Positions 7,164-17,006 of a stretch of DNA of 64,000 nt are shown one piece after another. Both the position numbers and the translations under genes were made by a program. Origin of the DNA: Kribbella flavida DSM 17836 (lineage in GTDB: Bacteria; Actinomycetota; Actinomycetes; Propionibacteriales; Kribbellaceae); assembly GCF_000024345.1 (NCBI RefSeq), contig NC_013729.1, positions 3,038,001 through 3,102,000 of the forward strand. The letters run 5' to 3'. The stretch's first letter is position 1. Each line of letters begins with the position of its first letter. The notes under the pieces were generated by a model. That model was not told where the DNA came from. It saw only the letters and a list, made by a program, of their open reading frames with translations, and did not search any database.

Positions 7164-9530
7164 TCAGTCGGCGTGCCGTCCGCGGCGGGGGACCAGCACC
7201 GACCTGATCCGCGCCAGCAGCAGGTCGAACTCGTCCAGCAGGTCCGACGCCTCCGCGCTGCCCCGGTTCAGGTACCAGCGCCACGACGGCGGCAGCAGCC
7301 TGGCCCGCCAGCGTTGCACAAGTTTCGCCTGGCTCCACAGCGCCTTCCGCACGTCAGCGGTCTCGCTGCGAAGATCCACCGCGCCGTCCGCCAGCCCGGC
7401 GTACCGGACGGCTTCCAGTCCGCGGGCGAGACGCCGCGCCTGCGGCTGTACGTCGGCCGGCACTCGTTCGGCCAGCCAGTCGCCGACCTGGCGCGGGGTA
7501 GAGGCGTCGGACCAGTCCAGACCGAGATCGCGGCAGGTGTCGCGGATCTCCGCCCACAGGCCCTCGACCCCGACCCGGCCCGGCGGACGAGCGAACCGCC
7601 GCCGCGTGGTCAGTACCCGGATCAGCCAGGGGATGCCCAGCACCAGCACGACGAGCAGCCCGATGCCGATCGCCTTCGCGCCACCGTTGGTGAACCAGTT
7701 GCCGGTGTCGACCACCGCGACGCCGCTGTCGTCGGGAAGGTCACGGTCGGCGCCGCCGCGCTCGAGGTCCGGGTTCTCGGACTGGCCCGGCGTGGTGGGT
7801 GCGGTGGTCGGGGCGGTCGTCGGCGTGTTCGGGACGGGCGCGGCCGCCTCGGTCCAGGTCGGCGTGGTCGCCACCCGGGCCGACGGGGTCGGCTCGAAAC
7901 GGATCCAGCCGAGGCCCTGGAAGTACAGCTCCGGCCAGGCGTGCATGTCGTGCATCCGGACGATGTACTCACCGTCCTTGCCGGCCTGGCCCGGCAGGAA
8001 GCCGATCCCGACCCGGGACGGGATACCGAGCACCCGCGCCATCAGCGCCATGCCGGTGGCGAACTGCTCGCAGTAGCCGACCCGGTCCTTCAGCAGGAAG
8101 CTGCGCAGCGCGGGCATCCCGCTCTGCTGGTTGGTCTCCGTGCTGTAGGTGAAGTCGCCGCTGCTGCGGAACCAGTTCTGCAGCAGCACCGCCTGCTGGA
8201 ACGAGTTGCCGTTCGCGTCGGCCGTGACCTGCTTGGTGAGCTCCTGGATCTGCTGCATGCCTCTCGACGGCACCTGGCTGGTGTACTGGTCGGGCTCGGC
8301 GCCCGGTTCGGCGGCTTGCAGCTGCTCCGGCGTGGGCTGCAGCTGGTAGGCCTGCAGGTTGTAGTCCTTACCACCGACGACTCCGCCGTTGGCTGAGACC
8401 ACGTCCAGCGAGCTCGGGTTGAACCGCCAGCGGTCCTTCAGCGAGATCGACCGCAGCGGGTACGGCACCGGCGCGAAGGACGACCGGAAGTTCCGGGTCA
8501 CCTCGACCTTCATCTTGGTGGTCGGCACCTTGCTCAGGTCGCCGTTGTAGCCCGGCGGCGGGCTGAGATCGGCGTTGGTGATCTTCTGGCCCTGGGTCCG
8601 GTGCGAGATCCGCCACGCGTTGCCGTCGAACACGTCGAGCGCGGTCAGCCGCAGGTACGTGCCGCCGGCCGGCCCGCCGGTGTAGGTCAGGGCGGTCACG
8701 TTGTCGCCGCGCTTGAGGTTCTTGCCCATGTCCAGCATCGGGTCGGTCGCCGAGATCGACGCGCCGATCCCGGAGCCCGAGCCGCCGCCGGCCAGACCGT
8801 TGCCGACCACGCTTTCCGGCAGCGCCGGGAGCAGCGCGGGCAGCACCGTCGCCAGCGCGACCACGCTGAGTCCGATCCGGCGACCGGCCTGGCCGAGCGC
8901 CGATGCCTCGATCGGTCCGGCAGCGTCCAGGTGGGTGACGCCGGAGATGCGCCGGCCCCAGCGGCTGAGCCTCGTCCGGCCCTCGGCCGACAGCAGCACG
9001 ATGTAGCCGACGGCCGGCGGGATGAACAGCATCGCCGGCAGACCGCCGTGCACCGTCGCGGCCGGCACTGTGTACATGGTGAGCAGCAGCAGACCGGCCC
9101 AGGCGGCCTGACGGAGCTGCACGGCGATCAGATGAATCAGCAACCCGGTCGCAGCGATCACCGACGCGGCGAACAGCGTCAGGTGGTCCTCCGGCGGCAA
9201 CGGCGCGCTGAAGCGGTTGATCGCGTTCATCGCGTCGACCATCTGCTGGTTGAACTCGAGCGCGGTCTCCCGCCACGGCACCACGCCGAACCGCAGCGTG
9301 TCGCGCAGGAAGATCAGCGCCAGCACCTCGACCAGCACCACGAGCTGCACGATCGGTACGACGATGCGCGGCGCCCGCAGGTTCTGCAGGCCGATGCCGA
9401 CGCCGGTGACGATCGCGCACAGGAACGCGCTGATGAACACGAACGGCCCGGAGAACACCGGCACGAGCACCAGCGAGCCGAGCACCGTCGCCACCCAGGC
9501 GGCGATCGAGATCCTCACGTGTCCGGTCAC
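7164..9530 (-). CDS. transglutaminase-like membrane protein (DUF3488/TgpA type)
   Basis: A 788-residue protein, last gene of the moxR-DUF58 operon. The N-terminal third has about six transmembrane helices (about residues 8-235), as in TgpA. An extracytoplasmic transglutaminase core follows, with a catalytic triad visible as Cys487 in VGYCEQFATG, His530 in HDMHAWPE and an acidic residue in RFEPTPS (Glu546, where many relatives have Asp). After a Thr/Pro-rich linker (about 555-590) comes one more membrane helix (about 621-640) and a basic cytoplasmic tail that resembles DUF4129. Such proteins are thought to work with MoxR and DUF58 partners at the cell envelope; the substrate is unknown. The GTG start lies 22 nt after the DUF58 stop and follows GGAAGGAAA. 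Confidence 0.88.
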   Translation of the reverse strand: MTGHVRISIAAWVATVLGSLVLVPVFSGPFVFISAFLCAIVTGVGIGLQNLRAPRIVVPIVQLVVLVEVLALIFLRDTLRFGVVPWRETALEFNQQMVDAMNAINRFSAPLPPEDHLTLFAASVIAATGLLIHLIAVQLRQAAWAGLLLLTMYTVPAATVHGGLPAMLFIPPAVGYIVLLSAEGRTRLSRWGRRISGVTHLDAAGPIEASALGQAGRRIGLSVVALATVLPALLPALPESVVGNGLAGGGSGSGIGASISATDPMLDMGKNLKRGDNVTALTYTGGPAGGTYLRLTALDVFDGNAWRISHRTQGQKITNADLSPPPGYNGDLSKVPTTKMKVEVTRNFRSSFAPVPYPLRSISLKDRWRFNPSSLDVVSANGGVVGGKDYNLQAYQLQPTPEQLQAAEPGAEPDQYTSQVPSRGMQQIQELTKQVTADANGNSFQQAVLLQNWFRSSGDFTYSTETNQQSGMPALRSFLLKDRVGYCEQFATGMALMARVLGIPSRVGIGFLPGQAGKDGEYIVRMHDMHAWPELYFQGLGWIRFEPTPSARVATTPTWTEAAAPVPNTPTTAPTTAPTTPGQSENPDLERGGADRDLPDDSGVAVVDTGNWFTNGGAKAIGIGLLVVLVLGIPWLIRVLTTRRRFARPPGRVGVEGLWAEIRDTCRDLGLDWSDASTPRQVGDWLAERVPADVQPQARRLARGLEAVRYAGLADGAVDLRSETADVRKALWSQAKLVQRWRARLLPPSWRWYLNRGSAEASDLLDEFDLLLARIRSVLVPRRGRHAD

Positions 9531-9552
9531 TGGGGTTTCCTTCCGCTTCTCA

Positions 9553-10839
9553 CTAGGCGATCCGTCCGCTGCGCAGTCCGAGGCCGGACCACACGGTGGG
9601 CAGGTGGTCGCCGCGCCGCACCCTGGCGACCCGCCAGCCGTTGCGGCGCAGCTCCTGCTCGGTGACGTCGGTGGCGGTGGCGAGCCGGCCGGCCTTCTCG
9701 GTGCCTTCGGCCCCGGCGGCCCAGGTCGCCGCGTCCAGCAGCAGCGCGACGCCGGTCGCCTGCCCGGTCCGCCAGCGGTTCAGGGTGACGATGTCGTCGG
9801 AGCTGCAGGCGCCGACGATAGCGATCGCCAGGCTCGGCTCCTGGACGTGCCGGTCCACGGTGAGCAGCGGGCTGATCTCGGCGTACTTGTGCTCCTCCAC
9901 CGTCGCGCACTCGGTCAGCAGTTGCTGCGTGGTGAGCGGCTGGTGGACGGCGGTCGAGCTGCGGTGGGCGATGGCCGACAGCGTGGTCGGTCCGCCGAGC
10001 AGGGTGGTGACGTAGCCGCGGTGGATCCGGTCCGCGCCGATCGAGGCGGCCGCGCTGACCGACCACTCCAGGCTGGACGACGGCCCGTGCCCGTGGTGGG
10101 AGACGGTCCGGGCGTCCAGGAAGATCGAGCACCGGCTCTGCCACGGCTGCTCCTCCCGGCGCACCATCAGCGAGCCACGCCGAGCGGTGGAGCGCCAGTG
10201 CACGCGGCGCAGGTCGTCACCGTCGCGGTACTCGCGCACGGTTGCGTCCTCCTCGCCGGCCGCGGCGATCGCCCGCGGCCGGTTCTCGCCCGAGCCGGCC
10301 CGGTCGGAGCCCAGCCGGACCTCGGGCAACTTCTGCACGCGCGGCGTGACCAGCAGGTGCTGGCTGCGCGCGAAGGTACGGCTGGTCTCGACCAGACCGA
10401 AGGGGTCGGCGACGGTGAGCATCAGCGGCCCCACCTGGAACAGCCCGCGCACGTCCGACTTGATCGGGTAGGTGACCGTGCGCTTCCAGTTCGGGCTGAC
10501 CCGGTCGACGACGAACCGCGGCCGGTGACCGAGCACGTACGGGATCCTGTCCTCCAGCAGTAACAGCCCAGCCGGCATCCGGCCCTGGTTGCTGAGCGCG
10601 AGCTCCACCGTGGCCTGGGTCCCGACCGGGACCTGATCCGGAGACAGGCTGCGCCGCACCTGCAGCCTCAGCCTGGTCCGGCCGACCACCAGAGCGGCCA
10701 CCAGCGGCAGAGCGACCAGCAGGACGCCGACGCGCAGCAGGTCCTTCTGGCCGAGCAGCAGAGCGCACAGCGACGCTGTGATCCCGGCTGCGACAAAAGC
10801 TCGTCCGCGGGTGGTCAGTCCGCGCAGTGCCTGCCTCAT
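9553..10839 (-). CDS. DUF58 domain protein
   Basis: A 428-residue membrane-anchored protein. Two hydrophobic helices near the N-terminus (about 14-30 and 33-48) are followed by a beta-rich region (about 55-190) and the DUF58 core with GEEDATVREYRDGDDLRRVHWRSTARRGSLMVR (split here over about 195-228), the conserved Y-R-x-G-D-D-x-R-x-I/V-H-W motif. The following part has a von Willebrand A-like fold with FLDAR (about 240). DUF58 proteins are regular partners of MoxR ATPases and may carry metal-dependent interactions. The ATG lies 2 nt after the moxR stop, so the operon is tightly coupled. Confidence 0.9.
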   Translation of the reverse strand: MRQALRGLTTRGRAFVAAGITASLCALLLGQKDLLRVGVLLVALPLVAALVVGRTRLRLQVRRSLSPDQVPVGTQATVELALSNQGRMPAGLLLLEDRIPYVLGHRPRFVVDRVSPNWKRTVTYPIKSDVRGLFQVGPLMLTVADPFGLVETSRTFARSQHLLVTPRVQKLPEVRLGSDRAGSGENRPRAIAAAGEEDATVREYRDGDDLRRVHWRSTARRGSLMVRREEQPWQSRCSIFLDARTVSHHGHGPSSSLEWSVSAAASIGADRIHRGYVTTLLGGPTTLSAIAHRSSTAVHQPLTTQQLLTECATVEEHKYAEISPLLTVDRHVQEPSLAIAIVGACSSDDIVTLNRWRTGQATGVALLLDAATWAAGAEGTEKAGRLATATDVTEQELRRNGWRVARVRRGDHLPTVWSGLGLRSGRIA

Positions 10840-10841
10840 GG

Positions 10842-11822
<981 letters not shown>

Positions 11823-11998
11823 CCTGAGTCCTCCCCATTGGTTGATGGCCGAATCATTCTGACCCGGCGTGGGGGTCCGGCCTAGCCCTGCGGGAATTTC
11901 GTTACCCCGCGTTTCGGCATTCATCGACGTGATCCCTCACCCGGCGGTGCTGATGCGTGACCTCCAGCGTACGGGGGAGCGAAACGGGGCGGATTTGG

Positions 11999-12026
11999 TT
12001 GACCGTGGGGCAAAGTGGAGTAAGGT
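11999..12026 (+). promoter_or_regulatory. mraZ promoter
   Basis: TTGACC (11999-12004) and TAAGGT (12021-12026) are 16 nt apart. The MraZ box array covers the spacer, the -10 and the transcription start, so binding there should repress. Confidence 0.6.
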
Positions 12027-12051
12027 GGAGCGCAGTGGTACGGATGTGGTG
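12005..12051 (+). promoter_or_regulatory. MraZ operator, array of GTGGRN boxes
   Basis: GTGGGG, GTGGAG, GTGGAG and GTGGTA start at 12005, 12015, 12025 and 12035, exactly one helical turn (10 bp) apart. A fifth, GTGGTG, starts at 12046. This matches the known MraZ binding mode, in which a ring-shaped oligomer contacts direct repeats spaced by one turn. A further GTGGAG lies at 12093-12098, just before the mraZ start. Confidence 0.8.
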
Positions 12052-12099
12052 GAAATCAGCTCGACCTGAGTCGGAGAGTCCGCAACGGGGAGGTGGAGC

Positions 12100-12531
12100 G
12101 TGTTCCTCGGAACGCACTTCCCCAAGCTCGACGACAAGGGACGGCTGTTCCTGCCGGCGAAGTTCCGCGACGAACTGGCGGAGGGTCTGGTGATCACCCG
12201 CGGACAGGAGCGGTCGCTGTCCGTGTGGCCCGAAGCGGAGTTCGTACAACTGACCGAGCAGCTGAAGCAGGCGCCGATCACCAACAAGGGTGCTCGGGAC
12301 TACCTGCGGATGCTGTTCGCCGGAGCCTCCAACGAGGTGCCGGACAAGCAGGGCCGGGTCACCATCCCGCCGATGCTGCGCGATTACGCGGGACTGGATC
12401 GCGACTGTGTCGTCATCGGGGCGATGAACAGGGTGGAGATCTGGAACACGGAGAACTGGAACCGGTACTCCGCGGAGCAGGAGCAGGCCTTCGCCGACCT
12501 GTCCGAGGAGGTACTGCCCGGGATCTTCTGA
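12100..12531 (+). CDS. mraZ: transcriptional regulator MraZ
   Basis: A 143-residue protein made of two SpoVT/AbrB-like (MraZ) half-domains. The first opens [25 protein letters not shown] (residues 2-26). The second contains the parallel motif [18 protein letters not shown] (about 84-101). The D-x-K/Q-G-R motifs are the DNA-binding loops. MraZ represses the dcw cluster, including its own gene, in the bacteria where it has been studied. The GTG start follows GGGGAGG (12087-12093) by 6 nt. It is separated from rsmH by an unusually long 387-bp gap containing a large inverted repeat and a second, reversed set of GTGGAG motifs. Confidence 0.96.
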   Translation: MFLGTHFPKLDDKGRLFLPAKFRDELAEGLVITRGQERSLSVWPEAEFVQLTEQLKQAPITNKGARDYLRMLFAGASNEVPDKQGRVTIPPMLRDYAGLDRDCVVIGAMNRVEIWNTENWNRYSAEQEQAFADLSEEVLPGIF

Positions 12532-12581
12532 GCAGGGACCTGAGCACGAGCCGACCGAGCAAGACCACGTGGTCACCGGAC

Positions 12582-12689
12582 GTCCGGTGAGATCACGGGT
12601 CCGACTTCCGACCTGGGTGTTGGCGCCACTTCCCCGGCGCCAAGGCCGCAGGTACTTCCCCGGGAGGCGTACCCGCGATCTGACCGGAC
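12582..12689. repeat. large imperfect inverted repeat in the mraZ-rsmH gap
   Basis: The arm at 12582-12609 (starting GTCCGGTGAGATCACGGGT) pairs with the complement of about 12664-12689 (reading GTCCGGTCAGATCGCGGGT), with few mismatches. Nested inside is a perfect 8-bp hairpin, TTGGCGCC (12620-12627) with GGCGCCAA (12636-12643). A second internal pair is ACTTCC/ACTTCCCC direct copies. The whole is about 108 bp and could form a long stem-loop in DNA or RNA. I see no terminal duplication or transposase. Confidence 0.7.
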
Positions 12690-12706
12690 GACTGTGCACC
12701 TCTGTG

Positions 12707-12734
12707 CTCCACCCGATGCTCCACTTCGCTCCAC
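12707..12734 (-). promoter_or_regulatory. second GTGGAG array, reverse orientation
   Basis: On the minus strand GTGGAG occurs at the complements of 12729-12734, 12719-12724 and 12707-12712, with 10- and 12-bp steps. The motif is the same as in the mraZ operator. It may be another MraZ site between mraZ and rsmH. Confidence 0.4.
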
Positions 12735-12918
12735 AACCGCCCCCGCCGACCAGTCGGCACCAGCAGGACAGCAGTCGAGAACCCGCGGGGGCAGGGTCGC
12801 TCCCGCGGCTACGGAAGGGTCGAGATGGACGGTGCCGAGCGGTGCGCAGGGAACGGCTGGCCGATGGCCATGACCGTTCTGTCGCCGCGCCGCCGGCCGG
12901 TCCGGGACGGGAGGTCCG

Positions 12919-13893
12919 ATGACAGGGCCTGAGCCGTCCGAGCGCCACGTGCCCGTGATGCTCGACCGGGTCGTCGCGCTGCTCGCTCCCGCGCTCCAGC
13001 AGCCCGGGTCAGTGCTCGTCGACGCCACTCTCGGTCTCGGTGGGCACTCCGAGGCGTTCCTGCAGCGCTGCCCCGAGGCCCGGCTGATCGGCCTCGACCG
13101 TGACCCCGCCGCGCTCCGGCTGGCCGGCGAGCGGCTCGCGCCGTACGCCGGACGCACCACGCTGGTGCACGCCGTGTACGACGAGCTGCCGCGGGTCCTC
13201 GACGAGCTCGGCGTGCCCGCGATCGACGGGATCCTGTTCGACCTCGGGGTGTCGTCGATGCAGCTGGACGAGGCAGACCGCGGGTTCGCCTACGCCCAGG
13301 ACGCGCCGCTGGACATGCGGATGGACCCGACCGCGCCGACCACGGCCGCGGACGTCCTGAACACCTACAGCGCGGCCGACCTGGCCCGGATCCTGTTCCA
13401 GTACGGCGAGGAGAAGTTCGCCCGCAAGATCGCCGACCGGATCGTCCGGGCCCGGGAGACCGAGCCGTTCAGCCACAGCGCGCGGCTGTCCGAGCTGGTC
13501 CGCGACGCGATCCCGCAGGCGGCCCGGCGGACCGGGGGACACCCGGCCAAGCGGACCTTCCAGGCGCTGCGGATCGAGGTGAACAGCGAGCTGGACGTGC
13601 TGCGCCGCGCGCTGCCGGCCGCGCTCGGCGCGCTCGCGCTGCACGGCCGCATCGTGGTGATGAGCTACCACTCGCTGGAGGACCGGATCACCAAGCAGAC
13701 GCTCGCGGCCGCCACCCGGTCCGACGTACCGGACGACCTGCCGGTGATCCCGGCCGGGCACGAGCCGTACCTCAAGTTGCTGACTCGCGGCGCCGAACGG
13801 CCGACCGAGGACGAAGTGGCGGAGAACCCGCGGGCCGCCTCGGCCCGGGTCCGGGCCGCCGAGCGAGTCCGGGCGAAGGGGTTGGTGGCCTGA
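12919..13893 (+). CDS. rsmH: 16S rRNA (cytosine(1402)-N(4))-methyltransferase RsmH
   Basis: A 324-residue RsmH (MraW). Residues 1-11 lead into [13 protein letters not shown]; the SAM motif is [16 protein letters not shown] (about 34-49); the adjacent acidic residue is in [11 protein letters not shown]; the family signature [19 protein letters not shown] falls at about 108-126; [14 protein letters not shown] and [14 protein letters not shown] lie near 213-258. It methylates N4 of C1402 in the ribosomal P site using SAM. The ATG at 12919 follows GGGAGG. The stop overlaps the ftsL start by one base (TGATG), the usual dcw coupling. Confidence 0.96.
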   Translation: MTGPEPSERHVPVMLDRVVALLAPALQQPGSVLVDATLGLGGHSEAFLQRCPEARLIGLDRDPAALRLAGERLAPYAGRTTLVHAVYDELPRVLDELGVPAIDGILFDLGVSSMQLDEADRGFAYAQDAPLDMRMDPTAPTTAADVLNTYSAADLARILFQYGEEKFARKIADRIVRARETEPFSHSARLSELVRDAIPQAARRTGGHPAKRTFQALRIEVNSELDVLRRALPAALGALALHGRIVVMSYHSLEDRITKQTLAAATRSDVPDDLPVIPAGHEPYLKLLTRGAERPTEDEVAENPRAASARVRAAERVRAKGLVA

Positions 13894-14516
13894 TGAGTAC
13901 TGTCTTCAGCCCGTCGAAGGCGCGGGTCACCCCGGCGCCGGCGTCGAGGCCCGAGCCGAAGCTGCGGATCGTGTACGGCGCGCCGTTCCGGCCGCCGCGG
14001 ATGCCGTTCGTCATCTTCGTCGTGTCGCTGCTGGCGGCCGGGCTGGTCGGCCTGCTGCTGCTCAACACCGAGCTGCAGCGCGGGGCGTTCCAGGTGACGG
14101 ACCTCAACCAGCGAGCCGACCAGCTGCGCGACCAGCAGGAGCAGCTGGAGCGGCAGACCCGCACGCTCGAGTCGCCGCAGAACCTGGCCGACCGGGCACT
14201 GCGGATGGGCATGGTGCCGAACCCGAACCCGGTCTTCCTGCGGCTGTCGGACGGCCAGGTGCTCGGCGTACCGGCCGAGGGCCGGCCGGGAACCGGGGCG
14301 GCGATGTTCGGAGACGCGCCGGCCAAGCCGAAGCCCGCCGCCCCGCCTGAGCCGCCGGCCGCCACCACCACCAAGCCGCCGGCCGCGACGACGACGAAGC
14401 CGCCGGTTGCCACGACGACCAAGCCGCCGGCCGACGGCACGACGCCGCGGGCCGGCCAGACCGGCACACCGCGCACGCCGGTGAGTCCAGGGACCACGAC
14501 ACCGACCGGGGGATGA
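13893..14516 (+). CDS. ftsL: FtsL-like septum protein
   Basis: A 207-residue bitopic protein. A cytoplasmic Pro/Lys-rich N-terminus of about 42 residues precedes one transmembrane helix (about 43-62), then a leucine-zipper-like coiled coil (about 66-100, LNQRADQLRDQQEQLERQTRTLE). The conserved LADRALRMGMVPNPNPVFLRL segment follows. The last 65 residues are a low-complexity tail of repeated TTTKPPA units. Position between rsmH and ftsI, size of the core and topology all indicate FtsL, which bridges FtsQ/FtsB-type proteins and the FtsWI synthase. The repeated tail is atypical and may be a wall-spanning spacer. Start and rsmH stop share one base. Confidence 0.85.
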   Translation: MSTVFSPSKARVTPAPASRPEPKLRIVYGAPFRPPRMPFVIFVVSLLAAGLVGLLLLNTELQRGAFQVTDLNQRADQLRDQQEQLERQTRTLESPQNLADRALRMGMVPNPNPVFLRLSDGQVLGVPAEGRPGTGAAMFGDAPAKPKPAAPPEPPAATTTKPPAATTTKPPVATTTKPPADGTTPRAGQTGTPRTPVSPGTTTPTGG

Positions 14517-14520
14517 TCGG

Positions 14521-16938
14521 ATGACGGAACGACGGGGAAGTGAACCGCCACGCGGCCGTGGCGGCGAACCGGAGCGGGACAACCCGCCTCGCAAAACTCC
14601 GTCGTCCCGCCGCCCGGCTACCGAAAGCGGCCGGGCAACTCCGCAGCGTCCCCGCCGTCCGGCGTCCGACGAGCGGCAGGCACCCAGAGGCGCGGGCTCG
14701 GCACGCGGAGACGCGGCGAGCGGGAAGCGCCCCGGCGCCGGAAGTGCGAAGCGTGCTGGCACGGGCTCCGGCCCGCGGGCGGATGGTGAACGCCGTACGC
14801 GTGACGGCCGGGTCGAGTCGGCGGAGCGCGTCGGTGACGCGCCGCGGCGGGCCGCGAAGAAGGCGGCACCGAACCGGCCTCGGAGGGCAGTCGACGGACG
14901 GGGCGAGCCGCGGGTCGCGACCGACGGACGGCCGACGGCCAAGAAGGCTGCGTCGCCGCGGAGGGTCGGCCCCGACGGGCGGCCGGCCGCGAAGAAGGCC
15001 GCACCGAACAGGCCGCGCAAGACGGTGGACGGGCGGCCGGAGCCTCGGCGGACGGACGGACGGCCGGTCGGCCGGCAAGCGATGCCCAGGAAGCGGCCAC
15101 CGCAGAAGCGGCGCCCGCCGGCGGCGAGCAAGCCGAGGCCGAAGCGGCCGCCGCGCACGCTCAAGCTCGGGCGCCCCGCGCTGCGGCTGCGGGTGACGTT
15201 CGGCGTGATGGCGTTCGTGCTGTCGCTGTTCGCCGGCCGGCTGGTGCTGCTGCAGGGCGTCGACCCGGACTCCTACGCACTGGCGGCGTCCAAGGAGAAC
15301 ACCAAGCCCTTCGTGCTGCACGCCTCCCGCGGCGCGATCCTGGACCGCAACGGCGTGCCGCTGTCGGTGTCGGAGGAAGCGGTGGCGATCACCGCCGACC
15401 CGACCCTGACCGGCAAGGTCGCCGACCAGTTGGCCGGCGTCCTGGCGCCGAAGCTGACCGGTACCAGCTACGCCGAGCTGTTCGAGAACCTGACCCGCAA
15501 GGGCCGCTACGTGATGCTCGCGCACCAGGTCAGCCCGCAGACCTGGAACGAGATCACCGAGGAGATCAAGCGGCGCAACGCCGCGATCAAGGAGCAGAAC
15601 AAGGGCCTGCCGGAAGATCAGCGCAAGCCGCTGCTGGCCGGTCTCTACACCGAGGCCGACCCGGTCCGCAGCCACCCGAACGGCACCATCGCCGCCACCG
15701 TGGTCGGCGTGGTCGGTGCCGAGGGCAAGGGTCTGGCCGGGCTGGAGTACGGCCTGAACGACAAGCTGTCCGGGCAGGACGGCAAGGCCATGTACGAGGT
15801 GGACGCCAAGGGCAACAAGATCCCGAACGCCGACCACACCGTCGAGGAGCCCAAACCGGGCGTCTCGGCCCAGCTCACCCTGGACGCGGACCTGCAGTGG
15901 TTCGCCGAGCGGCGGATCGAGCAGGCGGTCAAGCAGTACAAGGCCAGCTCCGGCACGGTGGTCACGATGGACACCAAGACCGGTCAACTGCTCGCGATGG
16001 CCAACTACCCGACCTTCGACCCGAACAAGCCGGTGAAGGCCGAGGCGCTGAAGAACCGCGCGCTGGAGCAGGTCTACGAGCCGGGCAGCGTGCAGAAGGT
16101 CGTCACGATGGCGGCGCTGGCCGACGCCGGTCTGATCTCGCTGGACACCAAGCTGAAGGTGCCCGGCTCGTACACCGTGCAGCGGCGAAAGATCGGCGAC
16201 CACTTCGAGCACGGCATCCTGAACCTGACGATGGCCGGCGTGATCGCCAAGTCGTCGAACGTCGGCACGATCATGGCGGCCCAGCAGATGCCGATCCGCG
16301 ACTTCGTGCACTACCTGAAGAAGTTCGGCTTCGGCGAGCCGACCGGGCTCGACTTTCCCGGCGAGAGCCGCGGCCTGATGCCGCCGGGCGACGAGTGGAG
16401 CGAGCTGACCCGGTCGAACGTCGCGTTCGGCCAAGGGCTGTCCGCGAACGCCGTGCAGATGACCGCCGCGGTCAACGCGGTCGCCAACGGCGGCGTCTAC
16501 ATGCCGCCGAAGCTGGTCAAGGACTGGATCGACGCCGACGGCAACGTCACCCCGAACCAGGGCGCCGAGCCGCGCCGGGTGGTCAGCGAGTCGGCGGCCC
16601 GGCAGGTCTCCACGATGATGGAGGCGGTCACCGCCAAGGGCGGTACGGCGACGAAGGCAGCGATCCCCGGATACCGGGTGGCTGGTAAGACGGGAACGGC
16701 CCAGCAGGTCGACTCGGCCTGCGGCTGCTACCGCAAGTGGGCCACCTCGTTCGCGGGATTCGCTCCCGCCGACAACCCGCGGTTCGTGACCTACGTCGTA
16801 CTGCAGGACCCGACCAACGGGCGCAGCGGTGGCGAACAAGGGGGCCTGGTGTTCCGTGACGTGATGAGCTACGCCCTGCAGAAGTACGCCGTGCCGCCGA
16901 CCGGCGCGAAGCAGCCGTCCGTGCCGATCACCTGGTGA
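14521..16938 (+). CDS. ftsI: class B penicillin-binding protein FtsI (PBP3)
   Basis: An 805-residue septal transpeptidase. A very basic N-terminal extension of about 220 residues comes first, then one transmembrane helix (about 224-242). The dimerisation domain follows (GAILDRNGVPLSVS at about 274-287). The transpeptidase domain contains SVQK (Ser523, the acyl-ester nucleophile), SSN (578-580) and KTGT (723-726). It crosslinks peptidoglycan at the septum with FtsW. The catalytic portion is of normal length; the extension is not, and it holds internal repeats of KKAAPNRPR-type units at about residues 113 and 158. The start lies 4 nt after the ftsL stop. Confidence 0.95.
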   Translation: MTERRGSEPPRGRGGEPERDNPPRKTPSSRRPATESGRATPQRPRRPASDERQAPRGAGSARGDAASGKRPGAGSAKRAGTGSGPRADGERRTRDGRVESAERVGDAPRRAAKKAAPNRPRRAVDGRGEPRVATDGRPTAKKAASPRRVGPDGRPAAKKAAPNRPRKTVDGRPEPRRTDGRPVGRQAMPRKRPPQKRRPPAASKPRPKRPPRTLKLGRPALRLRVTFGVMAFVLSLFAGRLVLLQGVDPDSYALAASKENTKPFVLHASRGAILDRNGVPLSVSEEAVAITADPTLTGKVADQLAGVLAPKLTGTSYAELFENLTRKGRYVMLAHQVSPQTWNEITEEIKRRNAAIKEQNKGLPEDQRKPLLAGLYTEADPVRSHPNGTIAATVVGVVGAEGKGLAGLEYGLNDKLSGQDGKAMYEVDAKGNKIPNADHTVEEPKPGVSAQLTLDADLQWFAERRIEQAVKQYKASSGTVVTMDTKTGQLLAMANYPTFDPNKPVKAEALKNRALEQVYEPGSVQKVVTMAALADAGLISLDTKLKVPGSYTVQRRKIGDHFEHGILNLTMAGVIAKSSNVGTIMAAQQMPIRDFVHYLKKFGFGEPTGLDFPGESRGLMPPGDEWSELTRSNVAFGQGLSANAVQMTAAVNAVANGGVYMPPKLVKDWIDADGNVTPNQGAEPRRVVSESAARQVSTMMEAVTAKGGTATKAAIPGYRVAGKTGTAQQVDSACGCYRKWATSFAGFAPADNPRFVTYVVLQDPTNGRSGGEQGGLVFRDVMSYALQKYAVPPTGAKQPSVPITW

Positions 16939-16993
16939 GCACGACGGTTTCCGGGGCCGGTGCCGCGGCGGAGTTCCCGCCGAGCGGCTGCGG

Positions 16994-16999
16994 TAGCGT
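16994..16999 (+). promoter_or_regulatory. -10 element for a leaderless transcript
   Basis: TAGCGT ends 7 nt before the ATG at 17007, a spacing that puts the predicted transcription start on the start codon. No Shine-Dalgarno sequence is seen for that gene. Confidence 0.4.
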
Positions 17000-17006
17000 G
17001 CGGTGA

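Noticed and set aside
12569..12922. Small gene between mraZ and rsmH
   Set aside because: The frame exists on both strands because of the inverted repeat, and no start site or family match is visible.
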